Shown: positions 42,701 through 54,900 of the stretch, piece after piece
Layout of the letters: every line of letters begins with the position of its first letter
How positions within the stretch are numbered: the first letter of the stretch is position 1
Assembly (NCBI GenBank): GCA_032622095.1
Contig: CP136061.1
Coordinates: 8,400,447-8,464,446 of the forward strand
Direction: 5' to 3'
Source of the DNA: Siphonodentalium dalli
Lineage: Eukaryota > Mollusca > Scaphopoda > Gadilida > Siphonodentaliidae
DNA length: 64,000 nucleotides
The notes under the pieces: generated by a model
What the model was told of the DNA's origin: nothing
What the model saw: the letters and a program-made list of their open reading frames with translations, nothing else
Database searches by the model: none
Made by a program: the position numbers and the translations under genes

Positions 42701-43103
42701 CACCTTCTGTAAAACGAGCAGGCTCTTGTTTACGCACACCATCGTACGTCTTGACGACAATATACTATTTACGCGCTGATTATGTTTGGCATATGAACAA
42801 AACTATATATATTTTAATATTCCTTCCGTTGATGGCGATTTGAACAAACATGAATATTTCTGCAACGAACGGCGCCCGTGCCTTTAAAGAGAACTGTTAC
42901 ATTGTTTGAATATTATGTCACATCTATGGAGTTTTACTCTCTCTCTCAATTGAATTGACAATTGTCACAGAAGTACATTGAATATATAACATTTGGAAAG
43001 TTGTACGCTACTTCAAAAAAAAAAGAAAAAGAAATCGGATTACACCTTTAATATACACATACAAGCGCATACGAAGTGAATGACACGGGCGTGTCTTACT
43101 TAC

Positions 43104-43300
43104 ATGACAATATATAGAATGAGTCATCGATTGTTTGATGTCCATCCTGAGAACGCACCGCCCCAGGCCATGTAAGAAGACAGTCTTCATCCATCTCGGA
43201 ACACCGACACCACCCGTCCCTCGGACATGTACGTTCAGCACAATAACCGTCATAACACACGACAGCGAAACCAAGGTAATCGAACTAGCGAAATATATAC
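43104..43300 (-). CDS. Nicotinic-receptor-like subunit, M3 exon
   Basis: Bounded by TATTTGCAG and CAT|GTAAGT, phase 1 in (two bases complete a split codon) and phase 0 out. It encodes the M3 helix and start of the cytoplasmic loop: IYFASSITLVSLSCVMTVIV, then LNVHVRGTG, and PRWMKTVFLHGLGRCVLRM. The VLN.H.R ending and the following W-(V/M)-(R/K)-x-(V/I)-F-L are diagnostic of nicotinic-type subunits. Exons for the ligand-binding domain, M1 and M2 should lie at higher coordinates but were not found before the window ends. The subunit type cannot be assigned. Confidence 0.87.
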
Positions 43301-43538
43301 CTGCAAATACAAAACAGTCATTGTATACACGCTAAACAGTAATAGCTCCCCTCGAGGGGGCATGGGTTACCACATAAAGGGGTGGATGTGCGTCTTTGCG
43401 TTTAGTGTGTAGAGAATAGGGGTAATTGCAATGTGTAATTGCAGGTAACCGTACACGCCAAAGCAATTGAGTGTAACATCAGAGATGTCATGTCGTATCG
43501 TGTAACCGTTTATTTCTCTCGCGAGGACTGGTCGGATA
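43301..43538. other. Receptor upstream intron sequence, no feature
   Basis: No exon recognised on the minus strand. The plus frames are shadows. Confidence 0.4.
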
Positions 43539-43539
43539 G

Positions 43540-43735
43540 GTTGATATGTTTTGTTGATATGTTTTGTTGATATGTTTTGTTGATATGTTTTGTTGATATG
43601 TTTTGTTGATTTGTTTTGTTGATGTGTTTTGTTGATATGTTTTGTTGATATGTTTTGTTGATATGTTTTGTTGATATGTTTTGTTGATATGTTTTGTTGA
43701 TATGTTTTGTTGATATGTTTTGTTGATATGTTGTT
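43540..43735. repeat. 14-bp minisatellite
   Basis: GATATGTTTTGTTG repeated about 14 times with one or two variants. The minus frame repeating QNISTKHINKTY is its translation and not a gene. Confidence 0.95.
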
Positions 43736-43794
43736 TTACAAAAAAAGTAGAACATATTATTTTGAATGCAAATCACTAACATTCTATGTATATA

Positions 43795-43922
43795 GCTTTC
43801 GCTTCGTGATTATGCTGTGTGGTAGAGCTTTCGCCTCGTCACTATTCTGTGTGGTAAAGCTTTCGCCTCGTCATTATTTTGCGTGGTAAAACTTTCGCTT
43901 CGTCACTATTTTGTGTGGTAAA
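43795..43922. repeat. 37-bp tandem repeat, about 3.5 copies
   Basis: Unit AGCTTTCGCCTCGTCACTAT followed by TCTGTGTGGTAA. Confidence 0.85.
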
Positions 43923-44309
43923 GGACAAGTTTTGTCTAAATAACCATGACGAGGTGGCGAGTTTGTATTTGAAATACAAGAAATAGCAACAACCATTTGT
44001 AAGCAACGACAAATCTGACTGGTTTTATGTGCTATTTTTCAATAATATTGCCACTTTTCTTTGTGTTTTGCGCGCCAATAGCGCGTTCGTAGGTTAAAAA
44101 TCTATTTTTACAACACATTAATTCAGATTCATGCACATACCGATCTCGCGCCTTACCCTCATGGAACTTACCAGAATTTCACTTTGATGATCTCGGTATG
44201 CTCTCTATAATCTAAGGAAAAGGTGAAAAAAGGTTCTCAGAAAGTAGCCTGGAATGTGGGTATTATATCTTTAATTTCTAAATATTTTGCTTTGTTTACC
44301 CTCTAAGCA

Positions 44310-44645
44310 GATTATGCGCTAAGCAGATGTTTATAGCTCTTGCAGCAAAGAGTAGCAGTCCTTTCACACACAAGCAGTGCTTATCCTCTAAGCAGGTGTG
44401 TACAGGTATATCCCTTGCAGCAGGGAGTAGCAGTCCTGTCACACAAACACAGTGATTACCCATTAAGCAGATGTTTATATCTATTGAAGAAGAGAGCGGC
44501 AGTCCTGTCACACAAACACAGTGATTATCATTTAAGCAGATGTTTATATCTATTGACGCAGAGGGCCGCAATCATGTCACACACAGTGATTATCCCCGAA
44601 GCAGATATTTATATCTATTGAAGCAGTAAGCAGCATCCTTGTCAC
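44310..44645. repeat. About 65-bp tandem repeat, 5 copies
   Basis: Units share AAGCAGATGTTTATATCTAT, then GCAGTCCTGTCACACAAACA and CAGTGATTA. Frames on both strands are periodic. Confidence 0.85.
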
Positions 44646-45059
44646 AACCACACAGACATCGTCGACAAGGTTCTGTTCTTGGGTTGTTAACTGGAAACAA
44701 ACGGAAATACAAAAATACAATATGAAATAAATAACTAGAGTTTTCCCACAGACGTGTATGGATCACAATGGTAGATCCTGGGCCAAATTTCTTCTAACGA
44801 AAATTCTTATAACATAAGGTCCGTTTTCATTATATGTCAGCACTAAGATAATTATTCTGTATGTATCGGTATAGACTGGTCTTGAATCTGATGACGTCAA
44901 ACACGTGCTGTTTCAATTAAGCATAACATCAATTTCGTTTCTGTTTTATTAACAGTATGTTTCAAAATGAACAATAATCTGAAAAATAGTAAAATTTGCC
45001 TCTCATTTGTTGCATAGAATCGGAAAATATAACCGTATCACAGGCAACTAGATATAGAT

Positions 45060-45690
45060 ACCTAACTCATCTTCAAACATATTTTCTATCGACCCAACTC
45101 CTTGTGCGGAGTTTGTCATAAAAACTGTTTTAGATCGTTATGGGTAGGGTTAAAATAGGGAAGAAGACATAGTTCTCCTTTGCAACACACCAGCAGTACA
45201 CGTATATGTGTCTGAGAGACACCCATCTATTTTAACCACTGATTTGACTCGGTTATACAATTTTCGATGAACCTAAAACGTTTGGCCGTTATTTCCGCGG
45301 AAATCAATTTATACCAGAGTCCTGGTTTCCATACCATGTCAAAGGCTTGTTTAGAATCGACGAATGTCCAATACAGTTTACGATTGATAGCAAATTAAGT
45401 GTCGTGTGGCCAGATGTAGAATAGCCCTTTCGAAATCCTGCTTGATTCTTGTCTATAAGGTATATGTATTATGAGCATCTGCTCATTCCACTATTCATAA
45501 TTTTATTAAAACAAATTCCCAAGACAACTCATAACACTTGCAAATTGTTAATATGTAGCAACACGGGTGTGCATTCAGGGTCTTTTTTCTGGATGTGCCC
45601 AACAATAACAGGCGTCACGGCCCATGTCAGAATAACCCCGATACTTAATACCGACTTAATATTCACGACGGAACGCTCCCCGCACCTTTG
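45060..45690 (-). pseudogene. Decayed non-LTR (LINE) reverse transcriptase
   Basis: Several blocks of a LINE RT appear in order on the minus strand but in different frames. First, VLSIGVILTWAVTPVIVGHI and QKKDPE (N-terminal palm); then NQAGFRKGYST; then WTFVDSKQAFDMVWKPGLWY. After a further shift come GENYVFFPI and NDLKQFL, resembling the GENLSP..FLNDL segment. Frameshifts and stops separate them, so it is dead. It may belong to the same family as the fragment at 21.5 kb, which covers the next part of the domain. Confidence 0.75.
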
Positions 45691-46069
45691 ACCATTTATA
45701 ACACCTTCAGTACAATGGTACATTATAATGTAGTTAAAAAAATTGTGCCTGGTTGGACGTTGTTCGCATAGGGAGCTGCCCACTTTTCATATTTGACCAA
45801 TTGGACTATATACTCACGACAGGCAATGTGTCGTATACGTCTACGTCGTCCATAAACTTCCTTCCAGCTATACGAAACTAAATACAATCCCCAAGTTGCA
45901 CACCAATTTTCACACCTGCCCCAACAGTGGTCATGGTCGTAGCAGCAACTGAAACAATGTATAACACTTCAGACAATTGTACCCTCCTCTGGCTAATTAA
46001 CACATATATGAATCATACGTGACACGTAGTGGAGCAACCACACATGCTGTATCCCGAATTTGCTTTTCA

Positions 46070-47660
46070 TCACAAACGCAGCTCCCGTCATAAAAGAATT
46101 AATGCTGCGCCAGCACAGCTGCCGTCATGAAATGGTTAATGTTGCACCAATGCAGCTCCCGTCATAAAAAGGGTTAATGCTGCATCAGCACAGCTATCGT
46201 CATGAACGGGTTAATGCTGCACCAGCGCAGCTCCCATTATAAAATGGTTAATGCTGCACCAACGCAGCTCCCATCATAAAACAATTAATGCTGCACCAGC
46301 ACAGTACCCTTCATGAAAGGTTAATGCTTCACCAACGCAGCTCCCGTCATGAAAGGGTTAATACTCCACTAACGCAGCTCCCATCATAAAATAATTAATG
46401 CTGCACCAACGCAGCTCTTGTCGTGAAATAATTAATGATGCACCAGCGCAGCTCCCACCATTAAAGGGTTAATGCTGCACCAGCGCAGCTCCCGTCATGA
46501 AGGTTAATGATGCACCAGCACAGATCCCATCATGTAATAATTAATGCTGCACCAACGCAGCTCCCGTCATAAAATAATCAATGCTGTACCAGCGCAGCTC
46601 CCGTCGAGAAATGGATAATACGGCACAGCTACCGTCATAAAAGAATGAATGCTGCACCAGCACAGTTCCTTTCATGAAAGGGTTAATGCTGCATCAAGTT
46701 CCCAACGCAGCTCCCATCATGAAATGGTAAATGCTGCACCAGCACCTGCACAGATCCCATCATAAAATAATTAATGCTGCACCAACGCAACTCCCGTCAT
46801 GAAATAATTAATGCTGTACCAGCGCAGCTCCCGTCATGAAAGGGTTAATGCTGCACCAGCACAGCTCCGTAATGAAATAATTAATGCTGCCCCAACGCAG
46901 CTCCCGTCATGAAATAATTAATGCTGCACCAGAGCAGCTCCCGTCATGAAAGGGTTAATGCAGCACCAGCACAGCTCCCATCATAAGAAAATTAATGCTG
47001 CACCAGCACAGTTCTTTTCGTGAAAGGGTTAGTGGTACACCAACGCAGCCCCCGTCGTGAAATAATTAATGCTGCACCAGCATAGCTCCCGTCATGAAAG
47101 GGTTAATGCAGCACCAGCACAGCTCCCATCATAAGAAAAGTAATGCTGCCCCAGCACAGTTCTTTTCATGAAAGGGTTAGTGGTACACCAACGCAGCTCC
47201 CATCATGAATGGGTTAATGCTGTACCAACGCAGCTCCCGTCATGAAATAATTAATGCTGCACCAGCGCAGCTCCAGTCATGAAAGGGTTAATGCTGCACC
47301 AACGCAGTTCCAATCATAAAATAATTAATGCTGCACCAGCACAGTTCCTTTCATGAAAGGGGTAATGTTGCACCGAGTTCCCAACGCAGCTCCCGTCATG
47401 AAATAATTATTGCTGCACCAGCACAGCTCCCATCATGGAGTGGTTAATGCTACACCAGCACCTGCACATATTCCATCATAAAATAATTAATGCTGCACCA
47501 ACGCAACTCCCGTCATGAAATAATTAATGTTGTACCAGCGCAGCTCCCGTCATGAAAGGGTTAATGCTGCACCAGCAAAGCTCCGGTCATGAAATAATTA
47601 ATGCTGCCCCAACGTAGCTCGCGTCATGAAATAATTAATGCTGCAGCAGCGCAGCTCCCA
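46070..47660 (+). repeat. 36-37-bp minisatellite, forward arm
   Basis: Unit GCAGCTCCCGTCATGAAAGG followed by GTTAATGCTGCACCAGC, alternating with variants carrying ATAATTAATG in place of AGGGTTAATG. About 40 copies. Preceded at 46.01-46.05 kb by GTAGTGGAGCAACCACACAT, which is an inverted match to about 15.30 kb. Confidence 0.92.
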
Positions 47661-48420
47661 TCAGCATTAACCTTCATGACGGGAGCTGCGCTGGTGCAGC
47701 ATTAATTTATGTATTATGGGAGCTGTGCTGGTGCAGCATTAATTTTTTTTTATGCCGAGAGATGCGTTGGTGCAGCATTAATCCATGCATGATGGGAGCT
47801 GCGCTGGTGCAGCATTAAATCTTCCATGACGGGAGCTGTGCTGGTGCAGAATTAACCCTTCCATTACGGGAGCTGCGTTGGTGCAGCATTAACCCATTCA
47901 TGATGGGAACTGCGCTGGTGCAGCATTAACACTTTCATGACGGGAGCTGCGTTGGTGCAGCATCCATTATTTTATGACGGGATATGTGCTGGTGCAGCAT
48001 TAATTAGTTCACGACGAGAGCTGCGTTGGTGCAGCATTAGTTATTTGATTATGGGAACTGCGTAGGTGCAGCATTAACTCTTTTATGATGGGAGCTGTGC
48101 TGGTGCAGCATTAACCATTTTTCATGACGGGATCTGCGTTGGTGCAGCAATAACCCTTTCATGACGGGAGCTGCGTTGGTGCAGCATTAACCCTTTCATG
48201 ACGGCATCTGCGACGGTGCAGCATTAACATTTATATGACGGGGCCTGCGTTGGTGTTGCATTAATTAGTTCACGAAAGTAACTGTGCTTGTGCAAAATTA
48301 ATTCTTTCATGATGGGAGCTGTGCTGGTGCATCATTAACATTTTTAATGATGAGAGCTGCGCTGGTGCAGCATTAATTATTTCACGACGGGATCTGCGTT
48401 GGTGCAGCTTTAACCCATTC
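47661..48420 (-). repeat. 36-37-bp minisatellite, inverted arm
   Basis: The same unit in reverse orientation (GACGGGAGCTGCGCTGGTGC, then AGCATTAA), about 20 copies. The switch occurs at CTCCCATCAGCATTAACCTT near 47.66 kb, so the two arms form a large imperfect palindrome of tandem repeats. Confidence 0.92.
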
Positions 48421-48950
48421 GGGGTAAGGGGGATTACGTCATAGTTAATGATGAGTTGTGTTTGTTCGTGGAAAGCGGGATTACGTCACAGTAAATGATG
48501 TGTTGGTTGGTTCCGGTAAGGGGAGTACGTCACACAGGGATGTGACTAGAGGGGGTGTTGGGTGTCTCACCCCCCCCCCCCCCCCCCCCAGCAGAGAGCT
48601 ATATTTTCAATAGTTGGAAATTCCTAATTTCAGGTAAAAACAATTTATTGGGGGGAATTTATTGTTTTTCGACCAATATTTGCATATGTTCCTATTTTTG
48701 GTAAAAAATTTGGACAGAAATGGTCATCAGTTGGAAATTTTCCAACCTTAAGGAGGTGACAGGTTGGAAATTTCCAACACTTGGAAAGCTTGTGTCCTGG
48801 TCCCTACCACGTGGCCAGTCAAAAACTTCTAGTTAATTTAAGAAAACAATATTGTCATACAATTGGTCAACATTGTCATTGGAATTGTCATCAGTTGGAA
48901 ATTTTCCAACCTAAGTGGGGGGTGTAGGGTTTGAAATTTCCAACAGTAGG
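48421..48950. other. First satellite units and a non-satellite interruption
   Basis: 48421-48545 holds about three diverged 46-bp satellite units. A run of about 20 C follows (48570-48590). Then about 360 bp of different sequence holds four TTGGAAATTTTCCAA-type palindromes (about 48722, 48753, 48892 and 48929). The satellite then resumes. Confidence 0.75.
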
Positions 48951-51900
48951 AAGGGGAATACGTCACAGTAAATGATGAGTTGGATTGGTTCGGAGTAAGG
49001 GGAATACGTCACAGTAAATGATGAGTTGGATATGTTCGGGGTAAGGGGAATATGTCACAGTAAATGATGAGTTGGATTGGCTCGGGGTAAGGGGAATACG
49101 TCACATTCAAAGATGAGTTGGATTGGTTCGGGGTAAGGGGAATACGTCACAGTCAATGATGAGTTGGGTTGGTTCGGAGTAAGGGGAATACGTCACAGTA
49201 AATGATGAGTTGGGTTGGTTCGGAGTAAGGGGAATACGTCACAGTAAATGATGAGTTGGATTGGTTCGGGGTAAGGGGAATACGTCACAGTCAATGATGA
49301 GTTGGGTTGGTTCGGAGTAAGGGGAATACGTCACAGTCAATGATGAGTTGGATTGGTTCGGGGTAAGGGGAATACGTCACAGTCAATGATGAGTTGGGTT
49401 GGTTCGGGGTAAGGGGAATACGTCACATTAAATGATGAGATGTGTTTGTTCGGTGTAAGGGGAATACGACACAGTAAATGATGAGTTGGATCTGTTCGGG
49501 TAAGGGAAATACGTCACAGTAAATGATGAGTTGGATTGGTTCGGGGTAAGGGGAATACGTCACAGTCAATGATGAGTTGGGTTGGTTCGGGGTAAGGGGA
49601 ATACGTCACAGTAAATGATGAGTTGGGTTGGTTCGGAGTAAGGGGAATACGTCAATGTAAATGATGAGTATGATTGGTTCGGGGTAAGGGGAATACGTCA
49701 CAGTAAATGATGAGTTGGGTTGGTTCAGGGTAAGGGGAATACGTCACAGTAAATGATGAGTTGGATTGGTTCGGAGTAAGGGGAATACGTCACAGTAAAT
49801 GATGAGTTGGATATGTTCGGAGTAAGGGGAATACGTCAATGTAAATGATGAGTATCATTGGTTCGGGGTAAGGGGAATACGTCACAGTAAATGATGAGCA
49901 GGATTGGTTCGGGGTAAGGGGAATACGTCACAGTAAATGATGAGTTGGATTGGTTCGGGGTAAGGGGAATACGTCACAGTAAATGATGAGTTGGATTGGT
50001 TCGGAGTAAGGGGAATACGTCACAGGAAATGATGAGTTGGATTCGTTCGGGGTAAGGGGAATACGTCACAGTCAATGATGAGTTGCATTGATTCGGGGTG
50101 AGGGGAATACGTCACAATCAACGATGAGTCGGAACGGTTCGGGGTAAGGGGAATACGTCACAGTAAATGATGAGCAGGATTGGTTCGGGGTAAGGGGAAT
50201 ACGTCACAGTAAATGATGAGTTGGATTGGTTCTGGGTAAGGGGAATACGTCACAGTAAATGATGAGTTGGATTGGTTCGGGGTAAAGGTAATACGCCACA
50301 GTAAATGATGAGTTGGATTGGTTCGGGGTAAGGGGAATACGTCACAGTAAATGATGAGTTGGATTGGTGCGGGGTAAGGGGAATACGTCACAGTAAATGA
50401 TGAGTTGGGTTGGTTCAGGGTAAGGGGAATACGTCACAGTCAATGATGAGTTGGATTCGTTCGGGGTAAGGGGAATACGTCACAGTAAATGATGAGTATG
50501 ATTGGTTCGGGGTAAGGGGAATACGTCACAGTAAATGATGAGTTGGATTGGTTCGGAGTAAGGGGAATACGTCACAGTAAATGATGAGTTGGATTGGTTC
50601 GGAGTAAGGGGAATACGTCACAGTAAATGATGAGTTGGATTGGTTCGGGGTAAGGGGAATACGTCACAGTAAATGATGAGTATGATTGGTTCGGGGTAAG
50701 GGGAATACGTCACAGTAAATGATGAGTTGGATTGGTTCGGAGTAAGGGGAATACGTCACAGTAAATGATGAGTTGGATTGGTTCGGGGTAAGGGGAATAC
50801 GTCACAGTAAATGATGAGTAGGATTGGTTCGGAGTAAGGGGAATACGTCACAGTAAATGATGAGTTGGATTGGTTCGGGGTAAGGGGAATACGTCACAGT
50901 AAATGATGAGTATGATTGGTTCGGGGTAAGGGGAATACGTCACAGTAAATGATGAGTTGGATTGGTTCGGAGTAAGGGGAATACGTCACAGTAAATGATG
51001 AGTTGGATTGGTTCGGGGTAAGGGGAATACGTCACAGTAAATGATGAGTATGATTGGTTCGGGGTAAGGGGAATACGTCACAGTAAATGATGAGTTGGAT
51101 TGGTTCGGAGTAAGGGGAATACGTCACAGTAAATGATGAGTTGGATTGGTTCGGAGTAAGGGGAATACGTCACAGTAAATGATGAGTTGGATTGGTTCGG
51201 GGTAAGGGGAATACGTCACAGTAAATGATGAGTATGATTGGTTCGGGGTAAGGGGAATACGTCACAGTAAATGATGAGTTGGATTGGTTCGGGGTAAGGG
51301 GAATACGTCACAGTAAATGATGAGTATGATTGGATCGGGGTAAGGGGAATACGTCACAGTAAATGATGAGTTGGATTGGTTCGGAGTAAGGGGAATACGT
51401 CACAGTAAATGATGAGTTGGATTGGTTCGGAGTAAGGGGAATACGTCACAGTAAATGATGAGTTGGATTGGTTCGGGGTAAGGGGAATACGTCACAGTAA
51501 ATGATGAGTATGATTGGTTCGGGGTAAGGGGAATACGTCACAGTAAATGATGAGTTGGATTGGTTCGGGGTAAGGGGAATACGTCACAGTAAATGATGAG
51601 TATGATTGGTTCGGGGTAAGGGGAATACGTCACAGTAAATGATGAGTTGGATTGGTTCGGAGTAAGGGGAATACGTCACAGTAAATGATGAGTTGGATTG
51701 GTTCGGAGTAAGGGGAATACGTCACAGTAAATGATGAGTTGGATTGGTTCGGGGTAAGGGGAATACGTCACAGTAAATGATGAGTATGATTGGTTCGGGG
51801 TAAGGGGAATACGTCACAGTAAATGATGAGTTGGATTGGTTCGGAGTAAGGGGAATACGTCACAGTAAATGATGAGTTGGATTGGTTCGGGGTAAGGGGA

Positions 51901-54900
51901 ATACGTCACAGTAAATGATGAGTTGGATTGGTTCGGAGTAAGGGGAATACGTCACAGTAAATGATGAGTTGGATTGGTTCGGGGTAAGGGGAATACGTCA
52001 CAGTAAATGATGAGTATGATTGGTTCGGGGTAAGGGGAATACGTCACAGTAAATGATGAGTTGGATTGGTTCGGAGTAAGGGGAATACGTCACAGTAAAT
52101 GATGAGTTGGATTGGTTCGGGGTAAGGGGAATACGTCACAGTAAATGATGAGTATGATTGGTTCGGGGTAAGGGGAATACGTCACAGTAAATGATGAGTT
52201 GGATTGGTTCGGAGTAAGGGGAATACGTCACAGTAAATGATGAGTTGGATTGGTTCGGAGTAAGGGGAATACGTCACAGTAAATGATGAGTTGGATTGGT
52301 TCGGGGTAAGGGGAATACGTCACAGTAAATGATGAGTATGATTGGTTCGGGGTAAGGGGAATACGTCACAGTAAATGATGAGTTGGATTGGTTCGGAGTA
52401 AGGGGAATACGTCACAGTAAATGATGAGTTGGATTGGTTCGGAGTAAGGGGAATACGTCACAGTAAATGATGAGTTGGATTGGTTCGGGGTAAGGGGAAT
52501 ACGTCACAGTAAATGATGAGTATGATTGGTTCGGGGTAAGGGGAATACGTCACAGTAAATGATGAGTTGGATCTGTTCGGGGTAAGGGGAATACGTCACA
52601 GTAAATGATGAGTTGGATTTGTTCGGGTTAAGGGGAATACGTCACAGTTAATGATGAGTTGGATTGGTTCGGGGTAAGGGGAATACGTCACAGTCAATGA
52701 TGAGTTGCATTGATTCGGGGTGAGGGGAATACGTCACAATCAACGATGAGTCGGAACGGTTCGGAGTAAGGGGAATACGTCACAGTAAATGATGAGTTGG
52801 ATTTGTTCGGGGTAAGGGGAATACGTCACAGTTAATGATGAGTTGGATTGGTTCGGGGTAAGGGGAATACGACACAGTAACTGATGAGTTGGATTGGTTC
52901 GGGGTAAGGCGAATACGTCACAGTAAATGATGAGTAGGATTGGTTCGGGGTAAGGGGAATACGTCACAGTCAATGATGAGTTGCATTGATTCGGGGTGAG
53001 GGGAATACGTCACAATCAACGATGAGTCGGAACGGTTCGGAGTAAGGGGAATACGTCACAGTAAATGATGAGTTGGATTTGTTCGGGTTAAGGGGAATAC
53101 GTCACAGTTAATGATGAGTTGGATTGGTTCGGGGTAAGGGGAATACGACACAGTAACTGATGAGTTGGATTGGTTCGGGGTAAGGGGAATACGTCACAGT
53201 AAATGATGAGTAGGATTGGTTCGGGGTAAGGGGAATACGTCACAGTAAATGATGAGTTGGGTTGGTTCGGGGAAAGGGGGAGTACGTCACAGTAAATGAT
53301 GAGATGTGTTTGTTCGGGGTAAGGGGAGTACGTCACAGTCAATGATGAGTTGCGTTGGTTCAGGGTAAGGGGGAGGACGTCACAGTAAATGATGAGATGT
53401 GTTTGTTCGGGGTAAGGGAAATACATCACAGTAAATGATGAGTTGGGTTGGTTCGGGGTAAGCGGGGGACGTCACAGTAAATGATGAGATGCGTTTGTTC
53501 GGGGTAAGGGGGGATACGTCACAGTAAATGTTGAGATGTGTTTGTTCGGGGTAAGCGGAGTACGTCACATTAAATGATGAGATGTGTTTGTTCGTGGAAA
53601 GGGGGATTACGTCACAGTAAATGATGAGATGTGTTTGTTCGGGGTAAGGGGAGTACGTCACAGTAAATGCTGAGTTGGGTTTGTTCCGGGAAAGGGGGAG
53701 TACGTCACATTAAATGATGCGATGTGTTTGTTCGGGGTAAGGGGGAATACGTCACAGTAAATGATGAGATGTGTTTGTTCAGGGTAAGGGGGAATACGTC
53801 ACAGTACATGATGAGCAGGATTGGTTCAGGGTAAGGGGAATAGGTCACAGTAAATGATGAGTTGGATTCGTTCGAGGTAAGGCGAATACGTCACAGTAAA
53901 TGATGAGTAGGATTGGTTCGGGGTAAGGGGAATACGTCACAGTAAATGATGAGTTGTGTTTGTTCAGGGTAAGGGGGAATACGTCACAGTACATGATGAG
54001 CAGGATTGGTTCAGGGTAAGGGGAATAGGTCACAGTAAATGATGAGCTGGATTCGTTCGAGGTAAGGCGAATACGTCACAGTAAATGATGAGTAGGATTG
54101 GTTCGGGGTAAGGGGAATACGTCACAGTAAATGATGAGTTGGATTCGTTCGGGGTAAGGGGAATACGTCACAGAAAATGATGAGTTGGATTGAATACGTC
54201 ACAGTAAATGATGAGTTGGGTTTGTTCGGGGTAAGGGGGAATACCTCACAGTGAATGATGAGTTGGGTTGGTTCGGGGTAAGGGGGAGTACGTCACAGTA
54301 AATGATGAGTTGGATTGGTTCCGGAAAAGGGGAGTACGTCACATTAAATGATGAGATGTGTTTGTTCGGGGTAAGGGGGGATACGTCACAGTAAATGATG
54401 AGTTGGATTCGTTCGGGGTAAGGGGAATACGTCACAGTCAATGATGAGTTGGGTTGGTTCGGGGTAAGGGGAATAGTTCACAGTAAATGATGAGTTGGAT
54501 TCGTTCGGTGTAAGGGGAATACGTCACAGTAAATGATGAGTTGGATCTGTTCGGGTAAGGGAAATACGTCACAGTCAATGATGAGTAGGATTGGTTCGGG
54601 GTAAGGGGAATACGTCACAGTCAATGATGAGTAGGATTGGTTCGGGTAAGGGGAATACGTCACAGTAAATGATGAGTTGGATCTGTTCGGGTAAGGGAAA
54701 TACGTCACAGTCAATGATGAGTAGGATTGGTTCGGGGTAAGGGGAATACGTCACAGTAAATGATGAGTAGGATTGGTTCGGGTAAGGGAAATACGTCACA
54801 GTCAATGATGAGTTGGGTTGGTTCGGGTAAGGGGAATACGACACAGTAACTGATGAGTTGGATCTGTTCGGGTAAGGGGAATACGTCACAGTCAATGATG

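Larger units (their letters stand above)
40492..43103 (-). other. Receptor intron between M3 and M4 exons
   Basis: 2.6 kb from GTAAGT to TTGCAG. It holds a 32-bp minisatellite (40.68-41.01 kb), a short G run (41.28 kb) and the dispersed repeat at 42.39-42.70 kb. Plus frames at 41.30-41.65 kb and 41.93-42.14 kb lack family signatures. Confidence 0.75.

Noticed and set aside
43510-43782. 90-residue ORF of NISTKHINKTYQQ repeats
   Set aside because: Translation of the 14-bp minisatellite.
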